A stretch of DNA of 64,000 nt from CAYSWV01 sp964434865 (GTDB lineage Bacteria; Cyanobacteriota; Cyanobacteriia; Thermostichales; Thermostichaceae): the NCBI GenBank assembly GCA_964434865.1, contig CAYSWV010000012.1, positions 26,869 through 90,868 on the forward strand, read 5' to 3'. Below the pieces are notes generated by a model. The model was not told the origin of the DNA. It worked only from the letters and a program-made list of their open reading frames with translations, and searched no databases. How positions within the stretch are numbered: position 1 is the first letter of the stretch; each line of letters opens with the position of its first letter. The position numbers were made by a program, and so were the translations under genes. Of this stretch, positions 26,685 to 35,589 are shown piece by piece.

Positions 26685-26888
26685 GGTGCTATCTCCTTGG
26701 TTAGTGGAGGTGTTGATGGAATTCATTCTACGGTCAGGGTCGCGCATTACATCAGATTAAGCAAGACTTAACTTGAGCCAACCTCGTCACTAGCTTCTCA
26801 GCATTGGGTTGCCGATTGGCTCCACTGCTAACCTGAAATCCTGATACAAATTGTAATTTAGCTCTCAGTCCGTCATAATTGTTAATAA

Positions 26889-26894
26889 TATAAT
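26889..26894 (+). promoter_or_regulatory. Consensus -10 element before the NYN gene
   Basis: TATAAT inside TAATATAAT, 12 bp before the ATG at 26907. No good -35 is seen; the leader would be very short. Confidence 0.35.
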
Positions 26895-26906
26895 CGCCTT
26901 TGGCTT

Positions 26907-27473
26907 ATGGCGCATACTTCTCCCTCTGCCACCACTATTCTTATCGTTGATGGGTACAACATTATCAATGCTTGGCCCCGGCTTCGGCGGCTGATCAAAG
27001 AGGCTGCTATGGATCTAGCCCGGCTCCAATTGATCGAATTGTTAGCTAGTTATGTGGCCTTTCGAGATTACCAAACCACCGTTGTGTTTGATGCTTATGG
27101 TCAGCTCACACCAGCTAAGCAAGAAACCTCGCCGTCTGGGATCGAAATCTACTACACCAGCTATGGCGAAACGGCAGATACCGTGATTGAACGAATGTGT
27201 GCTCAACTCCAATGGGATCTGTGTCGGGTACGAGTCGCAACCTCTGATCGAGCGCAGCAATTAGTTGTGGGGGGCTATGATGCAGAATGGTTGTCCGCTC
27301 AGCAACTCCAAGATGAAATTCGACAAACAGCTGAGCAAATACGAGCGGTCAAACCTAAAAAAACAAAAGCTAAACCTAAAGATGGACGGGGTATTCACCG
27401 CTATCTAGATGCCTCCACCCTAGATCGCCTGACTCACTGGCGTATTACTGGTGTTGATCCTAGAAACGTCTAA
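26907..27473 (+). CDS. YacP/Rae1-type NYN-domain protein
   Basis: A 188-residue protein of the YacP family; the Bacillus homologue Rae1 is a ribosome-associated mRNA endonuclease. The NYN (PIN-like) core begins TILIVDGYNIINAWPRL with the first Asp near residue 16, continues with TVVFDAYGQ near 60, YGETADTVIERM near 89 and VATSDRAQQLVV near 115. These supply the acidic residues of the nuclease site. A lysine-rich stretch (about 150-160) follows. It is divergent from phhB and close to a GNAT gene. Confidence 0.88.
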   Translation: MAHTSPSATTILIVDGYNIINAWPRLRRLIKEAAMDLARLQLIELLASYVAFRDYQTTVVFDAYGQLTPAKQETSPSGIEIYYTSYGETADTVIERMCAQLQWDLCRVRVATSDRAQQLVVGGYDAEWLSAQQLQDEIRQTAEQIRAVKPKKTKAKPKDGRGIHRYLDASTLDRLTHWRITGVDPRNV

Positions 27474-27513
27474 CCCTAGCCGATACAATAGCCCTGACTT
27501 TACCACTCCAACC

Positions 27514-28011
27514 ATGGTCTCCTTCCAACTCCGAACAGCCTGTCCGACCGATACCTGGGCTATCTTTCAGCTCATTCAAGCGTTAGCCCACTATGAAAAA
27601 CTAGATCATTTAGTTACCGGTACTAGGGATCAACTGCACGAGCACCTGTTTGGTTCGAATCCAGTGGCCGAAGTTATCCTGGCTGAAGTTCCCGATCAGG
27701 CTGATCCAGTAGGGATGGCGCTTTTTTTTAGAAGTTTTTCAACCTTTCTCACCCGACCTGGTCTTTATCTTGAAGATCTCTATGTTCAACCTGATTATCG
27801 GGGGTATGGTATTGGTAAGGCCCTTCTGATCAAAGTAGCTCAGATTACTGTTGAACGGGGCTATGGCCGCTTAGAATGGTCAGTTTTAGATTGGAATGAA
27901 CCTGCTATTCAGTTTTACCAACGGATGGGGGCCACCTTAATGAAGGAATGGATGATGAACCGAGTCACAGGAGAAAACCTGATCCAGCTGGCTAAAATGC
28001 AGTCTAAATAG
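27514..28011 (+). CDS. GNAT family N-acetyltransferase (polyamine-acetyltransferase-like)
   Basis: A 165-residue acetyltransferase. It resembles the spermidine/diamine N-acetyltransferase subgroup: LAHYEKLDHLVTGT near residue 25, YLEDLYVQPDYRGYGIGKAL (motif A) near 88 and LEWSVLDWNEPAIQFYQRMG near 125. The ATG at 27514 gives the usual N-terminus (VSFQLRTACPTD); an ORF extension overlaps the NYN gene. Only 40 bp separate it from that gene, so they are probably co-transcribed. The substrate is inferred from similarity only. Confidence 0.9.
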   Translation: MVSFQLRTACPTDTWAIFQLIQALAHYEKLDHLVTGTRDQLHEHLFGSNPVAEVILAEVPDQADPVGMALFFRSFSTFLTRPGLYLEDLYVQPDYRGYGIGKALLIKVAQITVERGYGRLEWSVLDWNEPAIQFYQRMGATLMKEWMMNRVTGENLIQLAKMQSK

Positions 28012-28136
28012 GTTAAACTGACCTGTGTGCTTATCTGTGGTTGGATAACGCAGGCAGCACTAGTGTAAGTCCCTGTTAATCGAGACCCTGTAGAAACTAG
28101 TAAGCCTAGTGAAATTTTAAACTAAGGAGAGTACTT

Positions 28137-28598
28137 GTGAAACGAATTCTATTAGGATTAACAATTGCGCTATCACTATCTCTAATCGGCCAAGCTGAAG
28201 CACAAACGGAAACAATTGATCTGAGCGAATTAGAGATTGATTTTGGCCAACTTAACGCAACGATCACCCTACCCGAAAAGCCAAGAAAAGTGGATACGAT
28301 GGCTGCTCAATACAATTTTATCTTTGAAGATGGTTCTCTTTTGATCTTAGACAAAGTATTCGATGGTAACTTTGAAGATCAAAAAGCGCTCGACCTTGAA
28401 TTCTATGAATCTGAAGCGGTACTTGAGGAAGATGAGACATCAGTTCTGTACCAAGGCAAGATTCTAGACAATACCCAGTTTTTCTATTTATCTTACCAAG
28501 ACATTGACGATGGGTGGTTTTGTCAAGTGTCTGGCGAGTCCGAAGCTAGAATTCGGGAATTATCAGAGGTTTGTCAGACAATAGAACCTAAGGAATAG
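28137..28598 (+). CDS. Small secreted protein of unknown function
   Basis: A 153-residue exported protein. Residues 1-22 are a classic signal peptide (K-R, hydrophobic core LLGLTIALSLSLIG, then A-E-A before QTE). The mature protein is acidic, with no transmembrane segment and no known motif; two cysteines near the end (WFCQVSG and SEVCQ) could form a disulfide. It begins at a GTG with a strong AAGGAG 9 nt upstream. The stop codon lies in the first copy of a 14-bp tandem repeat. Confidence 0.7.
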   Translation: MKRILLGLTIALSLSLIGQAEAQTETIDLSELEIDFGQLNATITLPEKPRKVDTMAAQYNFIFEDGSLLILDKVFDGNFEDQKALDLEFYESEAVLEEDETSVLYQGKILDNTQFFYLSYQDIDDGWFCQVSGESEARIRELSEVCQTIEPKE

Positions 28599-28625
28599 AA
28601 CCTAAGGAATAGGACCTAAGGAATA
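28584..28625. repeat. 14-bp tandem repeat across a stop codon
   Basis: The unit GAACCTAAGGAATA is present three times (third copy starts GG). The first copy encodes the last codons of the secreted protein and the repeat then continues into the spacer. Confidence 0.9.
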
Positions 28626-28759
28626 GCTAGTTCAAGAGTCCTTCATCCCAGGTTTGATAATTTTTCCCTTGAGATTGGCTAGTGTTTCCACTTCCAACCT
28701 TAATGAGTGGCACTAGCTACTAATAACCTGTCTACTTACTTATACAATCAGAGAGTTCA

Positions 28760-29359
28760 ATGATGGCCATCCAACCCATTTTTGAGCAGGAGATCCGCCG
28801 ATCAGCTAACACTCAGTGGATCGCCTTTGTTAGTTCATTAAGTATCATGTGTATCGTTTTTATTGCTGTCAGTGTCTTTGCCGGCGCACCCTCAGGGTTT
28901 GAGGTGATCATGCCTTTTCTCATCGCAGGAACTGTAGTGTTTGCTCTGGGGGCATTTTGGATTTACTGGCAAACCCGTTGCAAGCTGCAAATTTTTCAAG
29001 AGGGATCGCACTATCGGATTGTGATTGTAGATCCTAGTCGCTCTGAGACGTTGGAGGCGATATCCCCATTTAACTATGACTACTGCTGGTTTGAAGCACC
29101 TGTTGGCAAATATAATCTAGTCACAAAAGAACTCTACTTGGGGTTTCGAGATCGAGCCGGCCAGGGCTTATTTTCTTTACATTTCACCCTAGGTAGTCTC
29201 AATCAAGATCCCCCTTGGCCTAAAGTCTCTATTCAAGACTATCTCCAACTTCAGTTTCCTAACTGCTATGACATGGGTAAGTTGGTGGAGTTTGTTGATC
29301 AAATTCAAACCTACGAGGATCATCTTCCCAAGCAGCTTTTTGATGGTGACATCTCCTGA
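28760..29359 (+). CDS. Two-TM membrane protein of unknown function
   Basis: A 199-residue protein. Two hydrophobic helices (about 21-41, IAFVSSLSIMCIVFIAVSVF, and 50-70, PFLIAGTVVFALGAFWIYW) form a hairpin in the membrane, with a C-terminal cytoplasmic or periplasmic domain of about 130 residues (CKLQIFQEGSHYRIVIVD onward). The start is a pair of ATG codons at 28760 and 28763. It converges with a methyltransferase gene, leaving 11 bp between stops. No family was recognised. Confidence 0.7.
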   Translation: MMAIQPIFEQEIRRSANTQWIAFVSSLSIMCIVFIAVSVFAGAPSGFEVIMPFLIAGTVVFALGAFWIYWQTRCKLQIFQEGSHYRIVIVDPSRSETLEAISPFNYDYCWFEAPVGKYNLVTKELYLGFRDRAGQGLFSLHFTLGSLNQDPPWPKVSIQDYLQLQFPNCYDMGKLVEFVDQIQTYEDHLPKQLFDGDIS

Positions 29360-29370
29360 AGATTACACGG

Positions 29371-30243
29371 TTAGTTACATGCTACACTGTAGTGCTCCAC
29401 ATCATAGCTTACCGTATCAGTAGGCTGATATTCAGTCACTGGCATGGGTTTTATCCCTATCGAGATTTGATGGAGCCACCACACTTCATGAGTTCGGACT
29501 AAGTCAAACCCAGCTAAGCCTAACCAAGCATCAATGCTACTGGAAGTTGCATAGTCTTGAATAAAAGGTTCTTCAAAAATAGTCATGAGCCATTCTGCTT
29601 GTTGTAGTGTTTTTTGATTGCCATCCAAAATCAGGATCAGGCCACCTGGTTTTAAGAGTCGAGCTGCTTCTTGCAGAACCTGTTTTGAAGCTGCAGGCGG
29701 TAGCTCATGTAAAAGTAAGGAGGCTGTCACGAGATCAAATGAGGCAGCTGGATAGGGAGTTGACTCAGCATTACCATGGACCCACTGAATAGTCTGATCA
29801 GCTTGCTTGGCTTTTTGATCGGCTATCACCAACATATAGGGTGAGAGATCTAAGCCTGTGACCGCTGCTTGGGGAAAAGCCTGCTTGAGTAAAACTGTCG
29901 TTGATCCTGTCCCACACGCCAAATCCAAGATCCGCTGAGGTTGTAATGTTGAGGGGATGACATCAACTAATTCCTGCCGCACCCAGGTTTCATTGGGAGG
30001 CAGTGCATATCGAGTCACCGGATCGTAAGTCACAGCCGCATCAATGGTCAGATACCCACCTGAAATACCATGAAAATTGGAGTGGTAATAAGAAGGGTAG
30101 GTCACATTAGGCTGGGTCATAGCCTCAATTTCCAAAGACCAATCAATCCGATCTCGTAGTTGTTGAAGTTGATCAGTATCAATGAATAGATTCCATAATG
30201 GAGCCAAAAAGCGTTCAAATAAACTATCTTTACTTGCGACCAT
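29371..30243 (-). CDS. SAM-dependent class I methyltransferase
   Basis: A 290-residue methyltransferase. Motif I ILDLACGTGSTTVLL is at about residue 115, motif II/post I AVTGLDLSPYML near 136, and motif IV-V LVTASLLLHELP and AARLLKPGGLIL near 185-215. Before motif I there is an N-terminal helical part including ITYPSYYHSNFHG-like aromatic residues. Class I UbiE-like folds methylate many small molecules, so the substrate cannot be named. No lipid- or quinone-biosynthesis gene is adjacent. Confidence 0.87.
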   Translation of the reverse strand: MVASKDSLFERFLAPLWNLFIDTDQLQQLRDRIDWSLEIEAMTQPNVTYPSYYHSNFHGISGGYLTIDAAVTYDPVTRYALPPNETWVRQELVDVIPSTLQPQRILDLACGTGSTTVLLKQAFPQAAVTGLDLSPYMLVIADQKAKQADQTIQWVHGNAESTPYPAASFDLVTASLLLHELPPAASKQVLQEAARLLKPGGLILILDGNQKTLQQAEWLMTIFEEPFIQDYATSSSIDAWLGLAGFDLVRTHEVWWLHQISIGIKPMPVTEYQPTDTVSYDVEHYSVACN

Positions 30244-30341
30244 AGCTCTTAACCCAATCTATACTTACAAATCTACACAATCATACTCGAAGATCTGGGC
30301 TACCCATGAGGTACCTTGCCTCTCTCCTCAAGCTGGACTAG

Positions 30342-31859
30342 TTAAGCGCTTCCCAAAATGAGGAGAGCGACCAGAGATCCAGCATTCCAAAAACTATGTA
30401 AGAGCATGGGAGCTAATAAGTTACGAGTTTGGCTGTAAATACCTCCTAGTACCAGCCCCAGCACTGTTAAGGGTAACAGATCGGAAAAATTGAGGTGCGC
30501 TATAGCAAACACGACACTACTGAGCAGCAACGATCCCCAAAGGGGTAAATACCGATTTAACGACGGCAGTAAAAAGCCCCTGAATAAGGTCTCTTCAAAG
30601 AGGGGCGCACAGACAGAGACAACTACAAAGAAAATCACCCGAGGTCCCCATCCCTGGCTATCTAAGATTAAAGGCAACAGAGGATTGCCCCCACCACCTT
30701 GAGACAACAACCACTGAGTGATGGCACTTGCAATTAAGACTAAAGGCATCGCGGCCAAGTAACCCGCTAAGCTCCATAAGGGCCAGGGATCAAGCCATTT
30801 AATCCGAAATAAGTCAGCCGGTAGGGGGCGATAGGATCTAACAGCCCAATAAATGAGACTCAAGCCCATTAAGGCCCCACTCCCATAGTTTAAAAGGAGG
30901 GCAATAGCTTGTTGCCAGTAGGTTAAGTTGGCTGGAGAGATGTTCAAGGCAGCTATGTAGATCTGAGGGACTAAGATGCCTAATAGAAGGAAGCCTAAAA
31001 ACCAACCTGTCATGACCCCTTGAATTTCAACCCAGGTCCAGGGAATGCTCCATTGTGGCGCTATCATGGCTGGTTTAGTTCGTAGCCACCAGATCACCCA
31101 TCCCAGTAGAATCCCCAGCCCTAGGACAATACCTACCACCGGAATGCCACCCACAATAGCCAGACGAATCAGGGCTGAAATAGCAACTTGATTTTGATCT
31201 TGATTCAAAGCATTTAAAGCATCCGCTCGTTGTTGTAAACTATACAATCTTTGGAGTGCAATGGCCTCAAACCAACCCTCTAGATGAGTGCGGATTTCTG
31301 TTTCGGTGTCCGGTAAGATCCGTTGGGGATGATCCCATAAACCTTGAATGCTATTACTCACTGGGATTAAACGGGGGGTTTGAATCGATGTCCAATAGGT
31401 TTGAGCTTCCGATAATTGATCAGTTGTATAGATCACCAGTAACCCAGTTTGGAGCCGTAATTGATCTAACTCAGTTGCTAAGGTTTGCTGTTGAGTCCCA
31501 ACAGGGGCTTGATCAGCTACTTCTTCTAGCTCTGAGCTGGCTAACCGATCAGAACTACCGGGTTGAATCCGAGCCACTTGTTTGTTGAGATCAGCTGTAG
31601 CCTGCTGGTAGCGCTGAGTGGCTAGTTCAAATACATCATTACCCAACAGAGCTTGGGCTAAAGGCTGGTAGTCAGGATCGTCTAAAGTGCGTGCGGCCTG
31701 AATCGATAAATTGGTTTGTAACAAATCCAGCTGGGTTTGAGGCGGTGGCTGAAACCAGCTATTCCACAACAACAAGCTAGCTACAACCACAGCAACCAGG
31801 CTCAGAGCATTAACTAAGATCCGTTGTGGCGATAGGGCGGCAGAGTTAGATTTATCCAT
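30342..31859 (-). CDS. CPBP-family intramembrane glutamic protease
   Basis: A 505-residue membrane protein. After one N-terminal TM helix comes a periplasmic/lumenal region of about 190 residues rich in Q and T, then about seven TM helices. The C-terminal CPBP (Abi) module contains the catalytic EETLFRG near residue 421, FAIAHLNF near 448 and LLHSFWN near 488, i.e. the two Glu and two His expected. In cyanobacteria these large CPBP proteins are conserved but uncharacterised; some CPBP members process peptides or prenylated proteins. It is divergent from the PAP-like gene, 40 bp away. Confidence 0.88.
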   Translation of the reverse strand: MDKSNSAALSPQRILVNALSLVAVVVASLLLWNSWFQPPPQTQLDLLQTNLSIQAARTLDDPDYQPLAQALLGNDVFELATQRYQQATADLNKQVARIQPGSSDRLASSELEEVADQAPVGTQQQTLATELDQLRLQTGLLVIYTTDQLSEAQTYWTSIQTPRLIPVSNSIQGLWDHPQRILPDTETEIRTHLEGWFEAIALQRLYSLQQRADALNALNQDQNQVAISALIRLAIVGGIPVVGIVLGLGILLGWVIWWLRTKPAMIAPQWSIPWTWVEIQGVMTGWFLGFLLLGILVPQIYIAALNISPANLTYWQQAIALLLNYGSGALMGLSLIYWAVRSYRPLPADLFRIKWLDPWPLWSLAGYLAAMPLVLIASAITQWLLSQGGGGNPLLPLILDSQGWGPRVIFFVVVSVCAPLFEETLFRGFLLPSLNRYLPLWGSLLLSSVVFAIAHLNFSDLLPLTVLGLVLGGIYSQTRNLLAPMLLHSFWNAGSLVALLILGSA

Positions 31860-31899
31860 CAGGTCAGGATCTCAAGACAAAAGGTAGGACTCAACCATT

Positions 31900-32580
31900 A
31901 TGACAAGACTTGAGAGGGCTAAGATCATTGGAATCGACTGCAGGCTAAATGCGACTAGGCTTTGGATTAAGAGTAGGATCGGATCAGTATTCAACCGGCT
32001 CGATCCCGTGACGCCTTCTCTACTCAAACAAGCGCTTGCCTTAGAATCATCAGCTAGACCTGCTCCTGCTCAAGTGGTTGAGGCCCTACTTGCTGCTGAA
32101 AAAAAGGCTAGACAAACATCTGTCAATTTACCGTTTGATCAACTGTTAGGAACTTGGCAGTTAAGCTTCATCACAGGTACTCAGAAAGCCCAGCGCCGAT
32201 CCGGCATTGTTTTGGGTGCAGGTCGCTATCTACCCAGATGGATCAAAGTTAGTCTCACTTACTCTCAGTCAGACAGCGAACTTCATCAAGGTGCTGTTGA
32301 AAATGTGGTTGAATGGGCTGGAGCCAAGCTCATCGTCCAAGGTCCGGCCCAATTAAGAGGCCCTAAGAATATTCTGGCCTTTGACTTTACTCGGATCTGT
32401 CTCCAACTATGGGGTTTACCCATTTATCGAGGCTACATTCGAGGGGGACGCCAACGAGAAGACCTTTTCAATACACTTCCCATCCGAGATCAAGCTTTTT
32501 TTGTTTATTTTTTGGTGGATGATACTTTGGCGGCGGCTCGTGGCCGTGGAGGAGGTTTAGCCATTTGGAAACGCCTCTAA
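31900..32580 (+). CDS. PAP/fibrillin-like protein
   Basis: A 226-residue protein. From about residue 80 (LLGTWQLSFITGTQKAQRRSG) the sequence resembles the plastid-lipid-associated protein/fibrillin fold, a lipocalin-like barrel found in plastids and cyanobacteria, where it binds lipids in thylakoids or plastoglobule-like bodies. An N-terminal basic helical segment (residues 1-60) may help membrane binding; there is no TM helix. The assignment rests on this pattern and is moderate. Just beyond its stop, on the other strand, lies the terminator of the Yfr1-like RNA. Confidence 0.6.
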   Translation: MTRLERAKIIGIDCRLNATRLWIKSRIGSVFNRLDPVTPSLLKQALALESSARPAPAQVVEALLAAEKKARQTSVNLPFDQLLGTWQLSFITGTQKAQRRSGIVLGAGRYLPRWIKVSLTYSQSDSELHQGAVENVVEWAGAKLIVQGPAQLRGPKNILAFDFTRICLQLWGLPIYRGYIRGGRQREDLFNTLPIRDQAFFVYFLVDDTLAAARGRGGGLAIWKRL

Positions 32581-32589
32581 TACTGAGCT

Positions 32590-32657
32590 AAAAAAAGACC
32601 ACCAGCAAGGGTGATCTCAGTACTGTGAGGAGTTGTGTTGATAGCTATGCTGTTATC
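32590..32657 (-). ncRNA. yfr1: Probable Yfr1 small regulatory RNA
   Basis: On the minus strand this reads, 5' to 3': hairpin GATAAC-AGCATA-GCTATC, an unpaired stretch with ACTCCTCACAG (32623-32633), then a terminator stem GATCACC-CTTGCT-GGTGGTC followed by seven T. Yfr1 of cyanobacteria is a roughly 55-65 nt RNA with 5' and 3' hairpins and the ultraconserved single-stranded ACUCCUCACAC, which base-pairs with porin and other mRNAs via Hfq-independent contact. Here 10 of 11 bases match and the architecture is the same. TTGACC with TAACAG 17 bp downstream may be its promoter, so the 5' end is uncertain. No protein gene lies upstream on this strand. Confidence 0.65.
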
Positions 32658-32817
32658 CTTGCAGGTAGTGCAGGTCAACATTATGAGCTAGATCACTAGT
32701 GAGGTGTGATCCGGTGAGCTGTTCTCAAACCTCTTGTTTAATCTAGGATGATCTCGACTTAGATTCAGTGCTGTACCCTATGATTACCCTATTGATGCCA
32801 TCAGTTGAGGTGCAACC

Positions 32818-34368
32818 ATGACCGATCAGCAGCGTGTAAGGTTAGCCAGTTTGGTAGGATGCCTAGTGCTCATCAGTCTTGTGGGCTTTCAACTGATCAG
32901 GAGTACTCCCCTATGGGCTGATACAAGCTTAGGTTCTCAGGCCTTTATTCAACCTTACTTGCAGCGAGCTGAACAGCAGGTAACCGAATTCCAACTTGAC
33001 AATGGGATCAAGTTCATTGTCTTTGAGCGACACCAAGCTCCTGTGGCCTCATTTGTGACATATGCTGATGTTGGTACGGCCAATGAAACCTTAGGTAAAA
33101 CCGGAACAGCTCACTTTTTAGAACACTTAGCCTTCAAAGGCACCACCCAAATTGGTACAACTAATTACCCAACCGAGAAGCAGATCTTTGAGCAAATGGA
33201 TCAAGTCTTTCGTCAACTGAAGCAAGCTCAAACTTCTGGAACGAGTGATGACATTGATCAGCTAGAGCAACAGTTTAATGATCTCAAAGCTCAAGCTGGG
33301 GATTATGTTCAACCTAATGAGTTCGCTCAAATTGTGGAGCAAGAGGGGGGACGAGGTTTAAATGCTGCTACCAGTATGGATGCCACTCGTTACTTCTATA
33401 GCTTACCCTCCAACAAGTTAGAACTCTGGATGTCATTGGAGTCGGAACGATTTTTAGATCCAGTCTTTCGAGAGTTTTATGAAGAAAAAGAGGTGGTGTT
33501 AGAAGAAAGACGGGCTGCTACGGATAACTCTCCGATTGGTCAAATGATCGAAGCCTTTCAAGCTACTGCTTTTAAAATTCATCCTTATGGTCGTCCTGTC
33601 ATTGGCTATGCTGACGATCTGGTCAACTTAGAACGACAAGATATTCAAGCGTTTTTTGATCAGTACTATGTGCCTGGCAACCTAACCATGGTCATCGTTG
33701 GCGATATTGAACCCGATCAGGTACGGCAGCTGGCTCAAACTTACTTTGGTCGGTTTCCAGCTCGGCCAGATCCCGCTCCCCTGACCCTGCAAGAACCGCC
33801 TCAAGCCGAAACCCGAGAAGTGGTTCTAGACTTACCTTCTGAACCTTGGTATTTGGAGGGTTATCATCGGCCTGGTGTTCAAAATCCGGATGATCCCGTC
33901 TACGATATTATTACTAGCCTCATGAGTAACGGACGCACATCTCGTCTCTACAAAGCCTTGGTGGAAACCGGTATGGCTTTAACAGCTCAAGGCTTCAATG
34001 GTTTTCCTGGGGATAAATACCCAAACTTAATCATGTTCTATGCTTTGACAGCTCCTGATCACACCCTTGATGACATTGCCCAAGTCCTACAAACTGAAAT
34101 AGAACGCCTCAAAACCGAACCTGTTGCTAGACAAGACTTAGAGCGGGTTAAAACTCAAGCCCAAGTTGCTCTGCTCAAAACATTAGATTCCAATGCAGGG
34201 CTAGCTCGGTTACTGGCCGAATTTGACGTTAAGACAGGCAGCTGGCGTAACCTGTTTCAACAACTTGAGATCTTGAATCAGATCACACCTGCCGACATTC
34301 AACGGGTGGCTCAACAAACCTTTCAATCTCAAAATCGGACAGTTGGCAAGTTACGCTCCAATGCTTGA
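32818..34368 (+). CDS. M16-family zinc metalloprotease
   Basis: A 516-residue processing-peptidase-type enzyme. A signal-anchor or cleavable leader (residues 10-33) points to export. The inverted zinc motif HFLEHLAF (HxxEH) is at about residue 97, and the third ligand Glu is expected in EEKEVVLEERR near 225. The second M16 half (YEVEYLAR-type, residues 310-500) is present but without a second zinc motif, so one active domain is inferred. AGGTG precedes the ATG. Cyanobacterial genomes often carry a second M16 gene next to it; none is seen here. Confidence 0.92.
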   Translation: MTDQQRVRLASLVGCLVLISLVGFQLIRSTPLWADTSLGSQAFIQPYLQRAEQQVTEFQLDNGIKFIVFERHQAPVASFVTYADVGTANETLGKTGTAHFLEHLAFKGTTQIGTTNYPTEKQIFEQMDQVFRQLKQAQTSGTSDDIDQLEQQFNDLKAQAGDYVQPNEFAQIVEQEGGRGLNAATSMDATRYFYSLPSNKLELWMSLESERFLDPVFREFYEEKEVVLEERRAATDNSPIGQMIEAFQATAFKIHPYGRPVIGYADDLVNLERQDIQAFFDQYYVPGNLTMVIVGDIEPDQVRQLAQTYFGRFPARPDPAPLTLQEPPQAETREVVLDLPSEPWYLEGYHRPGVQNPDDPVYDIITSLMSNGRTSRLYKALVETGMALTAQGFNGFPGDKYPNLIMFYALTAPDHTLDDIAQVLQTEIERLKTEPVARQDLERVKTQAQVALLKTLDSNAGLARLLAEFDVKTGSWRNLFQQLEILNQITPADIQRVAQQTFQSQNRTVGKLRSNA

Positions 34369-34683
34369 TGACTCTTCTGCTGCTTGTTGGATTTCATAGT
34401 GATCGAGCAAAGACACTAGCTCCTGGTAAATATCTCCAATATCTGGAGTTCCGGCAGCACAGTACCAGGCATTGAACACTTCAGCAGGCCCATAAAACTG
34501 AACCATCTCAGCGATCATTCGATACGTCTTTTGTAAGTCTGCCCGCTTGCGAATAATGAGCTCCGCTTCTAATTCAGGTAATCGCCCCTGATGAGCTTGA
34601 GCTAGGCGACTGAGGTCTAAGGCCACATCTTGAGGTTCAACGCCATAAATTTCAAAAAGCTGCTCCAAGATCGAAGGAACCAT
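34351..34683 (-). CDS. Conserved small protein of unknown function
   Basis: A 110-residue acidic, helical cytoplasmic protein (MVPSILEQLFEIYGVEPQD start). No membrane segment or motif is visible. Its 3' end overlaps the 3' end of the M16 gene by 18 bp on the other strand. The sense-frame composition looks protein-like (few rare residues, ordered helices such as DLQKTYRMIAEMVQFYG). I know no family and give it a moderate probability of being a real gene. Confidence 0.6.
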   Translation of the reverse strand: MVPSILEQLFEIYGVEPQDVALDLSRLAQAHQGRLPELEAELIIRKRADLQKTYRMIAEMVQFYGPAEVFNAWYCAAGTPDIGDIYQELVSLLDHYEIQQAAEESSSIGA

Positions 34684-34829
34684 ACCAAAATGCCCAATTC
34701 GTCTAGATGTCTATCCTCATGATGCCGGGTTTAAGGCTAGATTAACTGAGCCAAAATGCGTTGTCCCTCTCAGCACAATCGCTTAACTCAGCCTGATCTA
34801 GCTCTGAGCGTAACGTGACAGGACAACCT

Positions 34830-35126
34830 TTACTTTAGAAATTCCACCGTCCAGTCTTCAAGCTGATTAGAAATAGAGTCTAACTGGTGGGTAATCCGTG
34901 CAAAATCACGAGTTGACTCGAGCTCATGTTCAGCCAGCACTGCCGCCATTCGGATCAGTTCAACCGCTTCATAGATGAGGGGTTTGAGTTGGTCAGGAGC
35001 CGCCTCAGCGTAATGCATCCAAATAGCCGTTTGGGAACGCCACATCATAGCGCGCTCAGTGGGTGTCAATGTCAATGTCCCCTGAGCTAATCGGTGTTGT
35101 AACTCTTGAGTAAATTCTTGGTGCAT
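34830..35126 (-). CDS. Small helical protein of unknown function
   Basis: A 98-residue cytoplasmic protein, predicted all helical (RLAQGTLTLTPTERAMMWRS, then KPLIYEAVELIRMAAVLAEHELE). There is no TM segment or motif. It is 146 bp upstream of the other small gene on the same strand, so they may form a unit. It may be a regulatory or adaptor protein, but nothing supports that directly. Confidence 0.55.
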   Translation of the reverse strand: MHQEFTQELQHRLAQGTLTLTPTERAMMWRSQTAIWMHYAEAAPDQLKPLIYEAVELIRMAAVLAEHELESTRDFARITHQLDSISNQLEDWTVEFLK

Positions 35127-35589
35127 GGTGGCCCCTCAGTGGTGGGTTGCGCTGTTAGTTCAATGGAGTGCCTTAGTTCAGATCCCTGAAGATGCGCGCG
35201 TAAAAACTAACATTTTTAGCGGTGATTATTTATCCTTTCTTAAGATTTGCCTGAAATGGGATTAAAATCAAGGGGGTTTCTATAGTTTTGTAAATCATCA
35301 TCAGCTATCGAGAACTATTGCCTATCGAGAACTATTGGCCATCAAGAACTGTTAAGGAGGGATTGGGGGAGAGACGGGCTTGAGATCCCCCGATGACTTT
35401 GTTACATTACTTTTCGTCCTTGAACCAATTGCTGTATTGGTAACAGACCCATGTAGAGTTGTAGAAAGCTGATCTTTTTGGGTAAGCCAGTGGAGCTGAA
35501 TCACATCCCCTGTCTGCGGTTGACTCCACTTACGGATGCTCTGAATCGCACTAAACTAAGAATCAGTTGGGTATTCCGTTGCACACCAT
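35127..35589. repeat. Divergent spacer with tandem repeat and hairpin
   Basis: No gene is seen in this 463-bp spacer. It has a 17-bp tandem repeat at 35304-35353 (CTATCGAGAACTATTG twice, then a diverged CATCAAGAACTG) and a GGGGGA/TCCCCC hairpin at 35365-35391. An A/T hairpin occurs at 35199-35221. Confidence 0.7.

Noticed and set aside
27645..27665. GGTTCGAATCC, a T-loop-like sequence
   Set aside because: It lies within a GNAT coding frame and has no acceptor stem or anticodon arm around it.
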